A DNA stretch of 64,000 nucleotides, taken from contig JAFLTC010000004.1 of NCBI GenBank assembly GCA_022510615.1, positions 62,001 to 126,000 of the forward strand. The letters are read 5' to 3'. Shown here one piece after another: positions 8,488 through 17,017 of the stretch (position 1 is its first letter; each line of letters starts with the position of its first letter). The notes under the pieces were generated by a model that saw only the letters and a program-made list of their open reading frames with translations, was not told the DNA's origin and searched no databases. Position numbers and translations under genes: made by a program. Source of the DNA: Lachnospiraceae bacterium. GTDB lineage: Bacteria > Bacillota > Clostridia > Lachnospirales > Lachnospiraceae.

Positions 8488-10122
8488 ATGCAGGATAATA
8501 TATTGCGAGTTGCGGCATATGCAAGAGTATCTACGGATAAAGATGACCAGACCAATTCCTTAGTAAGTCAGAGAAAATATTTTACGGACTATATCAGACA
8601 ACGTAAAGGGTGGAAACTTTCCGGGGTTTATTACGATGAGGGAGTAAGCGGAACGCAGACGAAAAAAAGAGCAGGATTTAATCAAATGGTAGGGGATGCC
8701 CTATCGGGGGAGTTTGACCTGATACTGACCAAGGAGGTCTGTCGTTTTGCCAGAAATACCGTAGATGCCCTGAATTATACCAGAAAACTCAAAGAGGCAG
8801 GAATTGGTGTTGTATTCACAATTGATAATATTGACACAAGAGATAGTGATGGAGAACTTCGTTTAACCATTATGGCGAGTATTGCGCAAGAAGAAAGCCG
8901 AAAGACTTCGGAGCGTGTCAAATGGGGACAGAAAAGGCGAATGGAACAGGGTGTTGTGTTTGGACGTGATATGTTAGGATACACGGTAAAGGATGGCATC
9001 CTTTCCATTAATGAGGAAGAGGTGCCGGTAGTGAGAGCTATTTTTCACAAATACACCAATGAGGGAAAGGGTACTCACATTATTGCCAGAGAATTAATCG
9101 TGGAGGGAATGAGACCAAAACGGATTTCTCTGTGGTCAAACACAGTCATTCTCCGGGTTCTGCGGAATGAAAAGTATGTGGGGGATTTGTGCCAGAAGAA
9201 AACCTACACACCCAATTATTTGACCCATGAGAAAAAATATAACAGGGGTGCAGAGGAAAAAGTATATATCCGCAACCACCACGAACCTATCATTGACCGG
9301 GAACTCTGGGATAGGACACAGGAAGAACTTGCCAGGCGGTCTCCGACTGTGGATAGAAAGACAAAACACAGTAACCGCTATTGGTGTAGTGGAAAAATCC
9401 ACTGTGGGGAATGTGGCTGTCGGTTTGTCAGCAGAACAAAAAAGCTGGTGAGTGGTACATACAAGGCATGGCGGTGTTACCAGGCTGCCAATCATGGTTT
9501 ATTAAAAATGGATGCCGATGGAAAAGAGATTGGATGCAATAACCATTCCGTCAACGAAAAAGCTTTGCTGGCTTGTATGAAATACTGTATTGGTCTCATA
9601 TGCCGGAATCAAAAGGAATTACAAAAAGAAATTCTCTCTCGTGTCGGGGAAATCTGTGACGTGGAACAAAATGTTTTTGATGCGGATAAGGTTCTTGAGA
9701 AAATCGACAGTGTCGAAGGAAAGAAGCGAAAAGCCTTTGATGCCATGCTGGAGGGAATTCTTACCAGGGAGGAATTAAAAAAACAGTCGGAGTGGTATGA
9801 CAAAGAGTTAGAACGTCTTAAGAACCTGCTGACAGAGAATAAGCAGAAAAGCGGACAATACAGCAGGAGAGAAGATCGTATTTCAGATTTAGAGAAAGTG
9901 CTGGCCGAAATCTTCGCATTCGGAGAGGAAAATGAAATGCTCTATCGGGAGGTTTTGGAGCGGATTGATATTTACGGTGAATCTGAAAAAGGCTGCAATC
10001 GGCTTGTTATCTGGCTGAAATCTTTGTCCTTTGGCATATACTTAAAAATTAAATCTACAGGAAAAGGTAAGGAATATCACACGGACATACTGGAGACGGA
10101 ATTTGTAGACAGATTTCCCTAG
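8488..10122 (+). CDS. Large serine recombinase
   Basis: 544 residues with the order typical of large serine integrases: N-terminal resolvase catalytic domain with YARVSTD (nucleophile Ser15) and QEESRKTSERVKWG, the recombinase domain (about 150-280), a zinc beta-ribbon with Cys pairs (CSGKIHCGECGC ... CYQAANHG ... CNNH), then a coiled coil (about 390-460). It has a strong Shine-Dalgarno, ACGGAGGTGG. It would cut at a 2-bp core within attP and attB and integrate or excise the element. The reading frame is full length with no missing key residue, so the element may be active. Confidence 0.95.
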   Translation: MQDNILRVAAYARVSTDKDDQTNSLVSQRKYFTDYIRQRKGWKLSGVYYDEGVSGTQTKKRAGFNQMVGDALSGEFDLILTKEVCRFARNTVDALNYTRKLKEAGIGVVFTIDNIDTRDSDGELRLTIMASIAQEESRKTSERVKWGQKRRMEQGVVFGRDMLGYTVKDGILSINEEEVPVVRAIFHKYTNEGKGTHIIARELIVEGMRPKRISLWSNTVILRVLRNEKYVGDLCQKKTYTPNYLTHEKKYNRGAEEKVYIRNHHEPIIDRELWDRTQEELARRSPTVDRKTKHSNRYWCSGKIHCGECGCRFVSRTKKLVSGTYKAWRCYQAANHGLLKMDADGKEIGCNNHSVNEKALLACMKYCIGLICRNQKELQKEILSRVGEICDVEQNVFDADKVLEKIDSVEGKKRKAFDAMLEGILTREELKKQSEWYDKELERLKNLLTENKQKSGQYSRREDRISDLEKVLAEIFAFGEENEMLYREVLERIDIYGESEKGCNRLVIWLKSLSFGIYLKIKSTGKGKEYHTDILETEFVDRFP

Positions 10123-10162
10123 AACAATAAGAAGCTATGAGCTGCGCAGATACAAGAAATTG

Positions 10163-10192
10163 TTGACAAACAGCGGCTTATTATGGGATACT
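10163..10192 (+). promoter_or_regulatory. Promoter for the element cargo genes
   Basis: TTGACA 10163-10168, 18-nt spacer, GATACT 10187-10192. It follows the recombinase stop and precedes pepD, which suggests that the cargo can be expressed independently of the recombinase. Confidence 0.55.
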
Positions 10193-10231
10193 AACATCGA
10201 TGATATAGTATTGGAGGAGAGGAGGTGTAAT

Positions 10232-11680
10232 ATGGAGGTGAACGAACTTGAACCTCAAAGTGTCTTTCGCTTTTTTTCTGAGATTTCACGAATTCCCCAT
10301 GGTTCCGAAAATACGGAGGCTTTGGCAGAGTATTGTCTGAACTTCGCAAAAGAGCGGGGGCTTGAGGCTGTCAAAGACAATTATGGTAACGTGATTATTT
10401 TTAAGGCCGGAACAAAGGGCTACGAGCAGAGTGAAAGCATTATTTTACAGGGGCATCTTGACATGGTCTGTGAAAAGCATCCGGACTGTTCCAAGGATAT
10501 GGAGCGGGAGGGAATTGATTTGGTGATGGATGGTAAATACCTTTGCGCCAAAGGAACTACGCTTGGGGGCGACGACGGCATTGCGGTAGCATACATTCTG
10601 GCTCTCCTGGATGACAAAGAACTCCCGCATCCACCCATTGAGGCTCTGCTTACCGCTGACGAGGAAGTCGGTCTGAGGGGGGCACATGCTCTGGATGTAT
10701 CCAAACTCACCGGAAAACGTATGATTAATATTGATTCCGAGGAGGAAGGCGTCCTGACGGTGAGTTGCGCCGGGGCAGTACGCATTAGTGGCACTGTACC
10801 GTTGACTTATGAAAAGACAACAGCTTCCATGTGTGCTAAAAAGATTACCGTTGGCGGTCTTTTAGGCGGCCATTCCGGTATTGATATCGGCAGGAATCAT
10901 AAAAATGCCGCCATCATATTGGCGGAAGCGCTTTATGAATTTGGTAGTCAGGCAAAATTTCAGATTGCAGAGATGACTTCCGGAGGCAGGCTGAATGTGA
11001 TTCCGTCTACAGCAGAAGCGGTAATCTGCATGGAGCCTTCGGAAATTTCCAAAGTGGACAAGGCACTTACGGAATTTAACACATGGCTGAAGGATGCTTG
11101 TGCCGATACAGAGCCGGATGCACTGGTAATGACTGCCGATGAACAGCTTCCGGAGGAATGTCTGGATCATGCATCCACAGACATTGTTATATCTACGCTG
11201 CTACTTGTGCCAAACGGTGTTTCATCCATTAGTACGGATATTCCATTCCTTGTGCAAACTTCATCCAATCTTGGCAGCGTGATGATTCAGGAAGGAAATC
11301 TGGAGCTTGGATTTCTGGTACGCTCAAACACAGACTATGGAAAAGCAGAAACGCTACGGAGTCTTGCCTGTCTGTTTGTCCATAGAAACGGCAGGATGTC
11401 AACAGAGGACGATTATCCTGCATGGGAATACAGGCGTACTTCGCCTTTGAGGGACACCATGGTGCAGGTTTATGAGGAAATGTATGGAGAGAAACCTCAG
11501 ATCTGCGCTATTCATGCCGGACTTGAATGTGGAATTCTGGCAGAAAAGATACAGGGGGCGGATATGATTTCCATAGGCCCTAATATGGAGAATGTCCATA
11601 CGCCGGAGGAACGACTGGAAATTGCATCTGTGAAGCGCTGCTGGGAGTATCTTCTTAAGGTGCTTGCCGGTTTGAAGTAA
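10232..11680 (+). CDS. pepD: Aminoacyl-histidine dipeptidase PepD (M20 family)
   Basis: 482 residues. Start ATG 10232 follows GAGGAGGTGTAAT; the upstream tracked start lacks homology. Metal-ligand motifs of the M20C peptidases are present: QGHLDMV, GGDDGIA, TADEEVG and NIDSEEEG. The family hydrolyses Xaa-His and other dipeptides in the cytosol with two zinc ions. It lies inside the cotJC element, 32 nt before a permease gene, so the two probably form one operon for uptake and breakdown of small peptides or amino-acid derivatives. As cargo of an intervening element it is unusual. Confidence 0.93.
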   Translation: MEVNELEPQSVFRFFSEISRIPHGSENTEALAEYCLNFAKERGLEAVKDNYGNVIIFKAGTKGYEQSESIILQGHLDMVCEKHPDCSKDMEREGIDLVMDGKYLCAKGTTLGGDDGIAVAYILALLDDKELPHPPIEALLTADEEVGLRGAHALDVSKLTGKRMINIDSEEEGVLTVSCAGAVRISGTVPLTYEKTTASMCAKKITVGGLLGGHSGIDIGRNHKNAAIILAEALYEFGSQAKFQIAEMTSGGRLNVIPSTAEAVICMEPSEISKVDKALTEFNTWLKDACADTEPDALVMTADEQLPEECLDHASTDIVISTLLLVPNGVSSISTDIPFLVQTSSNLGSVMIQEGNLELGFLVRSNTDYGKAETLRSLACLFVHRNGRMSTEDDYPAWEYRRTSPLRDTMVQVYEEMYGEKPQICAIHAGLECGILAEKIQGADMISIGPNMENVHTPEERLEIASVKRCWEYLLKVLAGLK

Positions 11681-11712
11681 TGGAAAAATGAAGATAAAGG
11701 AGAATACGTGTT

Positions 11713-12888
11713 ATGATTGAAAATGGTTTTATGTATATCGCTACATTAATTTTTATTGCGGCACTGTTAGTGTGTCTGCCCAAAATTTTCAAGGGCAAAA
11801 AAGCAAAACGTTTTTTTGATTTTGCACCGCCTATCGTGCTGATTTATTTGGGACTGATGTTGTTTTGTACGGTGAAGCTCTGGGATCTGGAGGCCACATC
11901 CGAAGCATACAGCTCACTGAAAAATCCTATCCTGTACGCCATGATTTTTATCATGCTGCTGCGATGCGATTTGAAAAAAATCGTGCGTCTTGGACCGAAA
12001 ATGTTGATTGGATTTTTCTCTGCTACGATCTCCATTGGACTTGGCTTTGTAGTTGCCTATGCCATTATGTCCGGGTTACTGGGAGAAAATGCATGGCAGT
12101 CTCTTGGTTCACTTTGCGGCAGCTGGATGGGTGGCGGCGGAAATATGCTGGCAATTCAGGCGGCCCTGGATGTACCGGAGTCAATGATGGCATATGCGCT
12201 GGTAATGGATTCTATCTGCGCAACGCTTTATGTTATGTTCCTTCTCTGGGTAATTAATTTTTCAGAAAAATTTAATAAATGGACAAAAGCCGATACGCAT
12301 CTGATCGACAGTGTAGGACAGGCTCTTGAGGCAGAAGCGAAGGCCAATACAAAACCGCTTGTGTGGCAGAACATTATGATTCTGGTTGGTGCAGGGCTTT
12401 TTGTCTCAGCGGTTTCTCAAGAGGTTGGCGCACTGATTGGTAATTATCTGACCTTCTTTGATAAGGCAACCTGGACAGTACTGATTGTAACAGTGCTTGG
12501 CGTGGGCTTTGCCCTTACACCGTTCGGTAAGCTGAGAGGTACAGAAGAGGTTTCCAATGTAATGCTCTACAGTGTAGTGGCATTAATTGCCTCCCGTGCA
12601 GACCTGTCTGCCATGGGAAATGCTCCGGCATGGCTGTTGACAGGACTTATCATATTGCTTATCCATGTTACTATCATGATTGTTCTTGCTAAGCTGCTGA
12701 AGATTGATATTTTTACGGCCTCCGTGGCCTCTCTGGCCAATATCGGTGGAACCGCTACGGCTCCGGTGCTTGCCGGATCATACAGCAGCGCACTGGTACC
12801 GGTTGGTATCATCATGGCATTGCTTGGCTACGTGGTCGGAACCGGCGGCGGTCTGGTTGTGGCACATCTTATGAGTCTATTTGGATAA
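11713..12888 (+). CDS. DUF819 family permease
   Basis: 391 residues, about ten hydrophobic segments, and glycine-rich signature stretches GSWMGGGGNM and SLANIGGTATAPVLAG characteristic of the DUF819 (YjcL-like) membrane family. The Shine-Dalgarno AAAGGAG lies 8 nt before the ATG. The family looks like secondary transporters, and the substrate is unknown. Co-transcription with pepD suggests a peptide or amino-acid-derived substrate (inference). It is the last gene of the element, ending about 100 nt before the right boundary. Confidence 0.85.
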   Translation: MIENGFMYIATLIFIAALLVCLPKIFKGKKAKRFFDFAPPIVLIYLGLMLFCTVKLWDLEATSEAYSSLKNPILYAMIFIMLLRCDLKKIVRLGPKMLIGFFSATISIGLGFVVAYAIMSGLLGENAWQSLGSLCGSWMGGGGNMLAIQAALDVPESMMAYALVMDSICATLYVMFLLWVINFSEKFNKWTKADTHLIDSVGQALEAEAKANTKPLVWQNIMILVGAGLFVSAVSQEVGALIGNYLTFFDKATWTVLIVTVLGVGFALTPFGKLRGTEEVSNVMLYSVVALIASRADLSAMGNAPAWLLTGLIILLIHVTIMIVLAKLLKIDIFTASVASLANIGGTATAPVLAGSYSSALVPVGIIMALLGYVVGTGGGLVVAHLMSLFG

Positions 12889-12934
12889 ATAAACTAGTTG
12901 ATAATTCGAATAATCTTATAGTTGAATGATGCAA

Positions 12935-12983
12935 AAGCCCCTGAAAACGTCATACAAAAGATGGCGGAGCATTTCAGGGGCTT
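12935..12983. terminator. Inverted repeat/bidirectional terminator at element right end
   Basis: AAGCCCCTGAAA (12935-12946) and TTTCAGGGGCTT (12972-12983) are perfect 12-bp inverted repeats, 3 nt from the crossover GTACC. On the plus strand it can end the permease transcript; on the minus strand it lies directly downstream of the interrupted cotJC 5' half and could end that transcript. Confidence 0.75.
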
Positions 12984-12985
12984 CT

Positions 12986-12990
12986 GTACC
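12986..12990. other. Right attachment-site core (GTACC)
   Basis: Second copy of the shared GTACC. To its right the sequence GATATCCGTCAGTATACC is cotJC coding sequence (minus strand). To its left the element hairpin begins after 2 nt. Confidence 0.75.
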
Positions 12991-13173
12991 GATATCCGTC
13001 AGTATACCACAAACCTGTTTGTTATTATTGGAGTAACGCTGGGCGAGATAACGCTGGGAAGCACCAAGCTCTCCGTCCGGCCCTCCGAACTGGCTGATAA
13101 TTACTTTTGCTAACTTTGCATTTGGTTTTGAAATATTAACGGGATATTCTAATGTTCTGTCATACGTCCACAT
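12986..13173 (-). pseudogene. cotJC: cotJC 5' fragment (manganese catalase, N-terminal part)
   Basis: Encodes the first 62 residues of CotJC (MWTYDRTLEYPVNISK ... GILTDIGT), then runs into element sequence and stops at 12916. The ATG overlaps the cotJB stop as TAATG. It contains the GELGASQRYLAQRY helix of the first metal ligand. Together with 7778-8198 it gives a 202-residue protein, identical in length to the paralogue at 40730. As it stands the product would be a truncated, inactive peptide ending EAPEMLRHLLYDVFRGFC. Confidence 0.93.
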
Positions 13174-13442
13174 TAATTACAACCCCCTTCCCAAGGCCAT
13201 GGGTCCCGGACCCAGGTCCAGCCGTCACAGGCGTCTACGCCGTTAGAGGTCAGGGGACCAAAACGTTTTTCGTATTCGCGGCGTACCTCTTTGTTGATTT
13301 GCTGATATTTGTTGTAGTAATCCAACGCCTTTTCATCATCCGGATGGGCGTCCAGGTAAAGCCCTATATCGATAAGGGCAAAGGCTGCCTCCCGGACAGA
13401 CTGCATCAGTTTCTCTCTTTCATGATTGTTTCTGTTTGTCAT
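13173..13442 (-). CDS. cotJB: Spore coat protein CotJB
   Basis: 89 residues. The start is taken at the ATG of MTNRNNHERE because the upstream in-frame ATG lies inside the Shine-Dalgarno. The family features are present: a helical N-terminal half (AFALIDIGLYLDAHPDDEKAL), a middle helix and the C-terminal WTWVRDPWPWEGG. CotJB is a component of the cotJABC spore-coat operon, made in the mother cell and assembled with the catalase CotJC. Starts and stops overlap on both sides (ATGA with cotJA, TAATG with cotJC), so translation is coupled. Confidence 0.93.
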   Translation of the reverse strand: MTNRNNHEREKLMQSVREAAFALIDIGLYLDAHPDDEKALDYYNKYQQINKEVRREYEKRFGPLTSNGVDACDGWTWVRDPWPWEGGCN

Positions 13443-13663
13443 CGATAACCACATCTCCTTCCATAGGAGTTATTTTGTTGTCCCTGCGAGCAAGGAGCGC
13501 AATTATTATTTGATGCCTGACAGGCTGCCTGAGAGCCGATAAACGGGAAAATCAAATCTTCGAAAATACTTCCCTGGGCAAGACCACAGCTTCCGTCCAG
13601 AACATTTTCAAAAGATTGCCAGGGTACATATGCCATGGCCAATGGTTTGTTTGAAAGTTTCAT
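13439..13663 (-). CDS. cotJA: Spore coat-associated protein CotJA
   Basis: 74 residues with the family core LAMAYVPWQSFENVLD and GLAQGSIFEDLIFPFIG, followed by a Cys/Asn/Gln-rich tail. The Shine-Dalgarno AAGGAG lies upstream of the ATG. It is the first gene of the interrupted cotJ operon. Upstream on the minus strand a CATAATAT stretch preceded by TCACAAT at about 14 nt resembles a sigma-E promoter, but the match is loose. Confidence 0.9.
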   Translation of the reverse strand: MKLSNKPLAMAYVPWQSFENVLDGSCGLAQGSIFEDLIFPFIGSQAACQASNNNCAPCSQGQQNNSYGRRCGYR

Positions 13664-13743
13664 AGAATCTCCTTATTGTTTTTTAGTTCATATTATGTAA
13701 AAAAAAGTCGATTGTGACGTGATTTTTTGTCGAGATTCAGGTA

Positions 13744-13772
13744 TTGACAAAAAATAAAAGCTACTATATCAT
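13744..13772 (+). promoter_or_regulatory. Promoter of reverse rubrerythrin
   Basis: TTGACA 13744-13749, 17-nt spacer, TATCAT 13767-13772. Confidence 0.8.
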
Positions 13773-13798
13773 AATAACAATATGGTTCCTGTTATTAT
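13771..13798 (+). promoter_or_regulatory. Perfect inverted repeat over the rubrerythrin start site, candidate operator
   Basis: ATAATAACA, 10 nt, TGTTATTAT: perfect 9-bp arms lying across the -10 and the predicted transcription start. The position fits repressor control of an oxidative-stress gene. It is not a standard PerR box (TTATAATNATTATAA), so the regulator is unknown. It could also act as a 5' mRNA hairpin. Confidence 0.55.
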
Positions 13799-13834
13799 AT
13801 GAAATAACGGGCGGCAGAAAAGGAGAATTTTATC

Positions 13835-14377
13835 ATGAAAAAATTTGTATGTAGTGTATGTGGTTATGTTCACGAGGGAGACAGCGCACCGGATCAGTGT
13901 CCGGTATGTAAAGCACCGGCAGACAAGTTCAAAGAGCAGACCGGCGATAGAGAATGGGCTGCTGAACATGTAGTCGGAGTAGCAAAGGGTGTCAGCGAGG
14001 ATATCGTAGCTGACCTTCGCGCAAACTTTGAGGGCGAATGCTCCGAGGTTGGTATGTATCTGGCAATGGCACGTGTGGCACACCGTGAAGGTTATCCGGA
14101 GGTTGGTCTTTATTATGAAAAGGCTGCATGGGAAGAGGCAGAGCATGCTGCAAAATTTGCAGAGCTTCTCGGTGAAGTAGTAACAGATTCCACAAAGAAA
14201 AATCTTGAGATGCGTGTAGATGCAGAAAACGGCGCAACAGCAGGTAAATTTGAACTGGCAAAACGTGCGAAGGCTCAGGATCTTGATGCAATCCATGACA
14301 CTGTACATGAGATGGCCAGAGACGAGGCAAGACACGGAAAAGCCTTTGAAGGTTTACTCAAAAGATATTTCGGATAA
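13835..14377 (+). CDS. Reverse rubrerythrin
   Basis: 180 residues. An N-terminal rubredoxin-like domain ([10 protein letters not shown] ... CPVCK, one Fe with four Cys) precedes a ferritin-like di-iron domain with Glu/His ligands ([28 protein letters not shown]). This is the reversed order compared with classical rubrerythrin, which is at 58864. Family members reduce hydrogen peroxide and oxygen with electrons from NADH via rubredoxin-type carriers and protect obligate anaerobes. It is monocistronic, with its own promoter and a terminator. Confidence 0.95.
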   Translation: MKKFVCSVCGYVHEGDSAPDQCPVCKAPADKFKEQTGDREWAAEHVVGVAKGVSEDIVADLRANFEGECSEVGMYLAMARVAHREGYPEVGLYYEKAAWEEAEHAAKFAELLGEVVTDSTKKNLEMRVDAENGATAGKFELAKRAKAQDLDAIHDTVHEMARDEARHGKAFEGLLKRYFG

Positions 14378-14403
14378 TTACACAAAATAGACTTTGAAAA
14401 TAC

Positions 14404-14464
14404 GAGATACCATCCAATCGAACTCGAAAGATTCTCACTGATTGGATGGTATCTTCTATTTTAA
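14404..14464 (+). terminator. Long hairpin terminator, related to 34748-34830
   Basis: GATACCATCCAATC and GATTGGATGGTATC form a perfect 14-bp stem with a 20-nt loop, followed by a pyrimidine-rich run. Stem and loop edges resemble the hairpin at 34748. Confidence 0.8.
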
Positions 14465-14540
14465 CCCTGCTTTGTGTCAGTGTCCGATATTTCAACTATC
14501 AAATGTAGCAGAATCACCTAAAAAATCGTACACTTTCCTC

Positions 14541-14569
14541 TTGAAGCAGCCGTGTTTTTGTGGTATACT
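14541..14569 (+). promoter_or_regulatory. Promoter of secDF
   Basis: TTGAAG 14541-14546, 17-nt spacer, TATACT 14564-14569, about 40 nt before the ATG. Confidence 0.7.
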
Positions 14570-14610
14570 ATAAAATCGAACAAGTTTTATATGTAAAGGA
14601 GACAAGTACA

Positions 14611-16866
14611 ATGAACAGCAAAGTAAAAGGCATTTTGCAGATTCTGCTGGTTCTGATTCTGATTGCAGCATTTGGTATTGTTGCCTATCGCGGAATTGGT
14701 AGTGCCCGGCGGGGAAGCGCACAAAATATTCGTCTGGGACTGGATTTGAAAGGTGGCGTCAGCGTTACATACGAGGCGACCAAGGCGGATCCAACCGAAC
14801 AGGAAATGCAGGATACTGTTTATAAGATGCAGAAACGTGTCGAGGATATCAGCACGGAGGCTTCTGTTTATCAGGAAGGAGCGAATCGTGTTACCATTGA
14901 TATTCCGGGTGTCAGCAATGCATCTGAAATTTTACAAAAGCTAGGACAAGCAGGTGCCCTGCAATTTGTCCTTTACGAGAATATAAAAGGAAAAGATGGC
15001 AAAGCCTCTCCGGATGAAGGGGAAGAGGTCACATTTGATGCCAAGGATGTGGAGATGGACGGTAAAATGATTTCCAATGCGACCGCCACCACTCAGCAGA
15101 GTGCCACAGGGGCGACGGAAAATGTCGTTAAGATTGATTTTACCGGCAAAGGTACGAAGACCTTTGGCAAGGTAACCGGTGACCATGTGAATGAGCGTCT
15201 GGCAATCATTTATGATAATAAGCTGGTTTCCGCACCGAATATTGAGTCTGAAATTGCAGATGGAACTGCTGTTGTACACGGTGGATTTGATGAGTTTTCC
15301 GAAGCAGAGGACATGGCATCCACACTTCGTATCGGTGCCCTGCCGCTGGAATTAAAAAATATTCATGACAATGTAGTAGGAGCGACACTGGGAAGCGAGG
15401 CGCTTCGCACCAGTCTGATTGCCGGTATCGTCGGATTCATTTTGGTTATTCTGTTTATGATTTTCATGTACAGAGTACCGGGAGCTGTTGCATCCGTTGC
15501 GTTGGTTTTCTACATCGGAGCCATGCTTTTAATCTTAAACGGATTAAATGTCACACTGACATTGCCGGGTATTGCCGGTATTATACTGAGTGTCGGTATG
15601 GCGGTGGATGCAAACTGTATTATCTTTACCCGAATGCGGGAAGAGATGGCTGCCGGGAAGACGGTTTCCCAGGCGATTCAGAATGGTTTTTCCAAGGCGT
15701 TATCCGCTATTATTGACGGTAACGTAACGACCCTGATTGTAGCCTTCGTTCTTTATCTGAGAGGCTCCGGTACCGTAAAAGGTTTTGCCGAGACACTGGC
15801 CATCGGTATTATTTTGTCAATGATTACCGCTATCTTTGTGACAAGATGGTTGTTAAATGCCCTGTGCTATCTGGGACTTGACGATAGAAAATATTATGGT
15901 GTCCAGAAGGAAAGAAAGACCATTAATTTTATCGGAAACTGGAAAAAATATGTGATTATATCCGGTGCCATCGTTGTATTGTGTATTGGCGGTCTGATTT
16001 TTAACGGAGCATCAAAGGACGGCGAGTTATTAAATTACAGCCTTGATTTTATCGGTGGTACTTCTACCTCTGTTTCCATTGATGAAAACACGGAAATAAC
16101 GGATGATTTGAAAGAGGAAGTTTTGGAAGTAGTAAAATCGGCAACCGGGCTGATTGGAGAGGTTTCCTCTTCCGATGATAAAGGAGTGAAAAAGGTTACT
16201 GTCCGTACGACGGCGTTGAATGACGATCAGAAAAAAGCCGTGACAACCCAGTTAGCAAGTAAGTTTAGTGTTGACCAGGGTAAGATTGAGTCAGAAACCA
16301 TCAGTGCTTCTGTCAGCAACGAAATGAAAAGAGATGCGGTTGTTGCTACTTTAATAGCGATAGTCTGCATGCTGATTTATATCTGGATTCGTTTCCGGAA
16401 CTTTTCCAGTGGAGCCAGTGCAGTTATTGCCTTAATCCATGACGTGATTGTGGTATTTACCGTTTATGTTGTGGCAAGCTCTTTCATTCAGGTAGGAAGT
16501 ACGTTTATCGCCTGTATATTGACGATTGTCGGATACTCCATTAACGATACGATTGTCGTATTTGACCGTATCCGTGAAAATAGAAAGAAGGCTTCCAGCC
16601 GCATTGAGTTGTCTGAAATTATTAATCAAAGTGTTACGGAAACCTTATCACGTTCCATTAATACTTCGATAACAACCTTTATCATGGTATTCGTTCTGGC
16701 CCTCTTGGGAGTTGCTTCCGTCCGCCAGTTTGCGATTCCTTTGATTGTGGGTATCATTTCCGGATGTTATTCCTCCATCTGTGTGGCATCACCGGTTTGG
16801 TATCTGCTGATGGGTAAAGGGAAGAAAGAGAAAAAAGCTGTTACTTACTCCAAGAAGAAAAAATAA
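14611..16866 (+). CDS. secDF: SecDF fused protein-export protein
   Basis: 751 residues. ATG 14611 follows AAAGGAGACAAG; the tracked start lies in the promoter. It contains the SecD half (LGLDLKGGVSVTYEA, a first periplasmic-type domain, then six membrane segments) and the SecF half (YSLDFIGGTSTSVSI and six more segments) in one chain. It ends in a Lys-rich tail. SecDF uses ion motive force to pull translocating proteins out of SecYEG. Fusion into one protein is common in Firmicutes. It stands alone with its own promoter and downstream hairpin. Confidence 0.96.
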   Translation: MNSKVKGILQILLVLILIAAFGIVAYRGIGSARRGSAQNIRLGLDLKGGVSVTYEATKADPTEQEMQDTVYKMQKRVEDISTEASVYQEGANRVTIDIPGVSNASEILQKLGQAGALQFVLYENIKGKDGKASPDEGEEVTFDAKDVEMDGKMISNATATTQQSATGATENVVKIDFTGKGTKTFGKVTGDHVNERLAIIYDNKLVSAPNIESEIADGTAVVHGGFDEFSEAEDMASTLRIGALPLELKNIHDNVVGATLGSEALRTSLIAGIVGFILVILFMIFMYRVPGAVASVALVFYIGAMLLILNGLNVTLTLPGIAGIILSVGMAVDANCIIFTRMREEMAAGKTVSQAIQNGFSKALSAIIDGNVTTLIVAFVLYLRGSGTVKGFAETLAIGIILSMITAIFVTRWLLNALCYLGLDDRKYYGVQKERKTINFIGNWKKYVIISGAIVVLCIGGLIFNGASKDGELLNYSLDFIGGTSTSVSIDENTEITDDLKEEVLEVVKSATGLIGEVSSSDDKGVKKVTVRTTALNDDQKKAVTTQLASKFSVDQGKIESETISASVSNEMKRDAVVATLIAIVCMLIYIWIRFRNFSSGASAVIALIHDVIVVFTVYVVASSFIQVGSTFIACILTIVGYSINDTIVVFDRIRENRKKASSRIELSEIINQSVTETLSRSINTSITTFIMVFVLALLGVASVRQFAIPLIVGIISGCYSSICVASPVWYLLMGKGKKEKKAVTYSKKKK

Positions 16867-16887
16867 AATTTTTATAAAAACAAGAAA

Positions 16888-16931
16888 GGGCTTTGCCATA
16901 TCTGCTTACATGCAGAGGCAAAGCTCTTCTT
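16888..16931 (+). terminator. Terminator after secDF
   Basis: GGGCTTTGCC ... GGCAAAGCTC stem followed by TTCTTTC. Directly followed by an 80-bp dispersed repeat. Confidence 0.75.
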
Positions 16932-16936
16932 TCATT

Positions 16937-17014
16937 TTATAGGAAAGTTTGCACGCGCGGAGCGAAAACGCTATGCGTTTTCGGAGGTGCGCGTTTTTCA
17001 GTCGCACCTTTTTT
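16937..17014 (+). repeat. Approximately 80-bp structured dispersed repeat, copy A
   Basis: Begins TTATAGGAAAGTT and continues through GCGGAGCGAAAACGCTATGC and GCGCGTTTTTCAG to CACCTTTTTT. A related copy is at 45269-45349. Contains the palindrome CGAAAACGCTATGCGTTTTCG. Both copies follow a terminator and end in a T-run. Confidence 0.8.
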
Positions 17015-17017
17015 CTC

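Larger units (their letters stand above)
8199..12990 (+). mobile_element. 4.79 kb serine-recombinase element inserted in cotJC
   Basis: Bounded by GTACC at 8199-8203 and 12986-12990. Contents: a terminator-like hairpin, a 53-residue SHOCT-like ORF, a large serine recombinase, PepD, a DUF819 permease, and a terminal hairpin at the right end. There are no phage structural, conjugation or resistance genes. Removing 4787 bp leaves cotJC as a 609-nt uninterrupted gene, the same length as its paralogue. The architecture matches small intervening elements of sporulation genes (established examples are skin in sigK and SPbeta in spsM). Whether this one is excised in the mother cell is inference. Confidence 0.88.

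Noticed and set aside
12916-12985. C-terminal residues APEMLRHLLYDVFRGFCIIQL of the tracked 85-aa ORF
   Set aside because: Encoded by element sequence after the crossover; not part of CotJC.
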